Below are positions 7,506 to 8,855 of a DNA stretch of 8,855 nt, piece by piece. The stretch comes from Firmicutes bacterium UBA5301 (lineage in GTDB: Bacteria > Bacillota > UBA5301): contig DHRX01000015.1 of NCBI GenBank assembly GCA_002408345.1, positions 16,521 through 25,375 on the forward strand. The letters are read 5' to 3'. Position 1 is the stretch's first letter; every line of letters starts with the position of its first letter. The notes beneath the pieces are model-generated. The model was not told where the DNA came from. It did not search any database and saw only the letters and a program-made list of their open reading frames with translations. Both the position numbers and the translations under genes were made by a program.

Positions 7506-7556
7506 CTGGGTAGACTGCCCCTCTTAGCCAAAGCTGGCAGGTCTACCCAGCCAGCT
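7506..7556 (-). other. Pair of mutually exclusive stem-loops after the holin-like gene
   Basis: Stem one pairs 7506-7519 with 7536-7550 over 14 bp with one bulged G at 7540. Stem two pairs AGCTGGC (7532-7538) with GCCAGCT (7550-7556) over 7 bp. They share bases 7536-7538 and 7550, and the loop of stem two is made of stem-one bases, so they cannot form together. The structure begins 1 base after the stop codon of the gene at 7558. No U-tract follows on either strand, so it is not a canonical intrinsic terminator. It may protect a 3' end, attenuate transcription or be a processing site. Confidence 0.55.
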
Positions 7557-7557
7557 A

Positions 7558-7899
7558 TCAATCAATGATAAACGTAGTCAAAACACTACTGACAATAGAG
7601 AGAACAATGGCACCAACAAAAGCCGACCAAAAACTAGTAATCACAAAGCCCGAGACAACACTAGCTGTTAACATCAACATTAACGCATTAATCACAAAAG
7701 TAAGAAGCCCTAACGTTAAAATATTAAAAGGTAACGTCAAAAAGAGTAACGCCGGCCGCACCATAGCGTTAACAACCCCTAAAATAGCCGAAGCAAAGAG
7801 CGCCGAACCAAAGCCAGATAATTGAAGCCCCCCGACTAAATAAGTAGTTAATAACAAGGCGAAGGCATTCGCCAACCACCGAAATAACAATCCATGCAC
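7558..7899 (-). CDS. YvlD / phage-holin-IV superfamily small membrane protein
   Basis: A 113-residue, almost wholly hydrophobic protein with about four membrane segments (near 5-24, 28-47, 54-78, 83-108). The conserved family pattern includes G.VNA..RP near 41-49, followed by L.LPFNILTLGL near 54-64. It belongs to the family annotated as phage holin IV or YvlD. Most members are chromosomal and of unknown role, some linked to envelope stress, so the holin name should not be read as phage lysis. The start codon is GTG at 7899, supported by GAGGAGGAG (7905-7913), 5 bases upstream. A nearby ATG (7895) is in another frame. It follows the MFS gene by 38 bases, so cotranscription is likely. Confidence 0.85.
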   Translation of the reverse strand: MHGLLFRWLANAFALLLTTYLVGGLQLSGFGSALFASAILGVVNAMVRPALLFLTLPFNILTLGLLTFVINALMLMLTASVVSGFVITSFWSAFVGAIVLSIVSSVLTTFIID

Positions 7900-7937
7900 A
7901 ATAACTCCTCCTCGCTAGAACCTTCCTACATCATATC

Positions 7938-8855
7938 TTATCCTGAAATGACATTTTCTGTGCTTCCAGCATTAGTTCCTGCCCCTACATATTGTGCAAG
8001 ACGGGTCAATTTTGGGCCTACTACTGCGGCCAAAACGGTTAATCCACCTAAAACCAACATCACTTGGCGAACAGCGAGTAACTGTAAGAGCCCGAAAGCT
8101 AAGGCTAAAGAAGCTAACATCCCAACCTGCATCACCAAGCTAAGTAAGCTGAAAACCCGACCTAAATGCTCCTCCGCCACCTCTTCCTGGACAAAGACCC
8201 GGGAGAATACCGCTGTTACCGGGTTAAGCAATCCGATGAGAAAAGCCGCCAGCAACGCCCAGGTAAAAGAGCTAACCGCTCCCAGTAAAATTGTCGACAA
8301 ACCAATAACTAAGACGGCCCCTGTTAGCAGCCGGAATTGGTCAAAGCGATCGCCAACCGGACCTAATAAAAAGCTACCGACTAAATAGCCTAAAGTCATA
8401 CTACCAGAAAAATAGCCAAAAGCATCGGCACCAAGTTGATATCCCTCCTCCACCAAAATCGGAAAAAGAAAGTTACCTGCTCCAAAAGCCAGAGCAAACA
8501 AAAAATAGAAACTGAAGAAGGACCGTAACTTACCTAAAGACCAAACCAGTTGGAGCCCACCCCGAACTTTAGCGATAAAGCCGCTAACTACTTGGCCTAC
8601 TTTTACGCTCTCCCAAGCCGGTTCGGCTACCTTGAGTCGGAAGATACAGAGAGCAGAAATTAGAAAAGTAGCCGCATGTAAGTAAAAAGCGGCGGCAAAA
8701 CCATAGGTCACGACAAAAACACCACCAGCTAGAAAACCGATAGTTTCAGCGATGGAAACGCTAGTAGTCATAAAAGAATTGCCTAAGAACAGAAGTTCCT
8801 TCCGAGACTCTAAAACCCGGGGTAAGAGAGAGTTCCGGGCCGGATCAAAGAAGAG
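7938..8855 (-). CDS. MFS transporter, EntS/MFS_3-type (5' end outside window)
   Basis: The frame is open from the window edge, giving 305 residues and lacking the N-terminal transmembrane helices. The first visible residues, LFFDPARNSLLPRVL, are the conserved stretch before the fourth helix in MFS_3/EntS-type exporters. The Met at 8771 is therefore internal. About eight further membrane segments follow. In the C-terminal half, GPVGDRFDQFRLL matches the MFS motif-A loop, and QEEVAEEHLGRVFSLLS is a typical signature of this subgroup between later helices. Members are proton-driven efflux pumps in the inner membrane, for siderophores, macrolides or other small molecules; the substrate here cannot be told. 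It is the most upstream gene in the window, 38 bases before the small membrane protein gene. Confidence 0.9.
   Translation of the reverse strand, partial: LFFDPARNSLLPRVLESRKELLFLGNSFMTTSVSIAETIGFLAGGVFVVTYGFAAAFYLHAATFLISALCIFRLKVAEPAWESVKVGQVVSGFIAKVRGGLQLVWSLGKLRSFFSFYFLFALAFGAGNFLFPILVEEGYQLGADAFGYFSGSMTLGYLVGSFLLGPVGDRFDQFRLLTGAVLVIGLSTILLGAVSSFTWALLAAFLIGLLNPVTAVFSRVFVQEEVAEEHLGRVFSLLSLVMQVGMLASLALAFGLLQLLAVRQVMLVLGGLTVLAAVVGPKLTRLAQYVGAGTNAGSTENVISG

Larger units (their letters stand above)
7093..7557 (-). other. Long gene-free leader region upstream of the beta-barrel gene
   Basis: No supported gene lies in these 465 bases on either strand. Read on the minus strand it holds a strong hairpin pair next to the holin-like stop codon (7506-7556), an AT-rich tract (about 7425-7446), a hairpin with a Shine-Dalgarno-like loop (7314-7360), and a G-poor, probably unstructured stretch with repeated GTAC/ACTC words (about 7110-7160) before the start codon. 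TTGATA on the minus strand near 7405-7410 is a possible -35 following the AT tract, but no good -10 sits at the right distance. I cannot match the region to a known riboswitch class by eye. Confidence 0.55.

Noticed and set aside
7558..7899. Prophage interpretation based on the holin-like protein.
   Set aside because: No endolysin, capsid, integrase or attachment site is nearby, and this family is commonly chromosomal and unrelated to lysis.
7894..8388. A 164-codon plus-strand open frame opposite the MFS gene.
   Set aside because: It is antisense to a well-conserved transporter, has a low-complexity Lys/Thr/Ser/Pro translation, no ribosome binding site and no recognisable domain.
8769..8771. 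ATG at 8771 as the start of the MFS gene.
   Set aside because: The frame continues to the window edge with the conserved FFDPARNSLLPRV stretch, so the Met is internal and the true start is outside.

Overview
The window is a compact chromosomal segment in which every supported gene lies on the minus strand. Read in the direction of transcription (from high to low coordinates) the order is: the C-terminal part of an MFS exporter, a small YvlD/phage-holin-IV-type membrane protein, a 465-base gene-free leader region, an outer-membrane-type beta-barrel protein, a clear intrinsic terminator, a bifunctional phosphoglucose/phosphomannose isomerase, a ROK-family sugar kinase, a long-chain polyprenyl diphosphate synthase, a membrane-bound GGDEF/HD-GYP protein, and the N-terminal part of a secreted NHL-repeat beta-propeller. 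Both ends of the window cut through a gene.

The strong purine-rich ribosome binding sites, GTG and TTG starts, gene content and moderate base composition look like a Bacillota (Firmicutes) genome. The protein at 5860-7092 has a signal peptide, amphipathic beta-strand patterning and a C-terminal phenylalanine, which is typical of an outer-membrane beta-barrel. Together these point to a diderm Bacillota lineage such as Halanaerobiales, Limnochordia or relatives. That placement is inference; no marker gene in the window settles it.

Functionally, 3757-5715 is a sugar-phosphate module: a ROK kinase (probably glucose or a related hexose) and a PGI/PMI that would interconvert the hexose phosphates. 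Their stop and start codons abut (TAA then ATG), so they are very probably cotranslated. The polyprenyl diphosphate synthase supplies an isoprenoid tail or lipid carrier. The signalling protein keeps a complete HD-GYP active site but has a degraded GGDEF motif, so it is more likely a c-di-GMP phosphodiesterase than a cyclase.

No CRISPR array, tRNA, rRNA, insertion sequence or prophage module was found. The least explained stretch is the long leader region 7093-7557. It holds two mutually exclusive stem-loops directly after the holin-like stop codon, and a near-perfect Shine-Dalgarno sequence in a hairpin loop with no start codon, 248 bases ahead of the beta-barrel gene. Most of the window is ordinary housekeeping; the RNA features of this leader and the beta-barrel protein are what merit follow-up.
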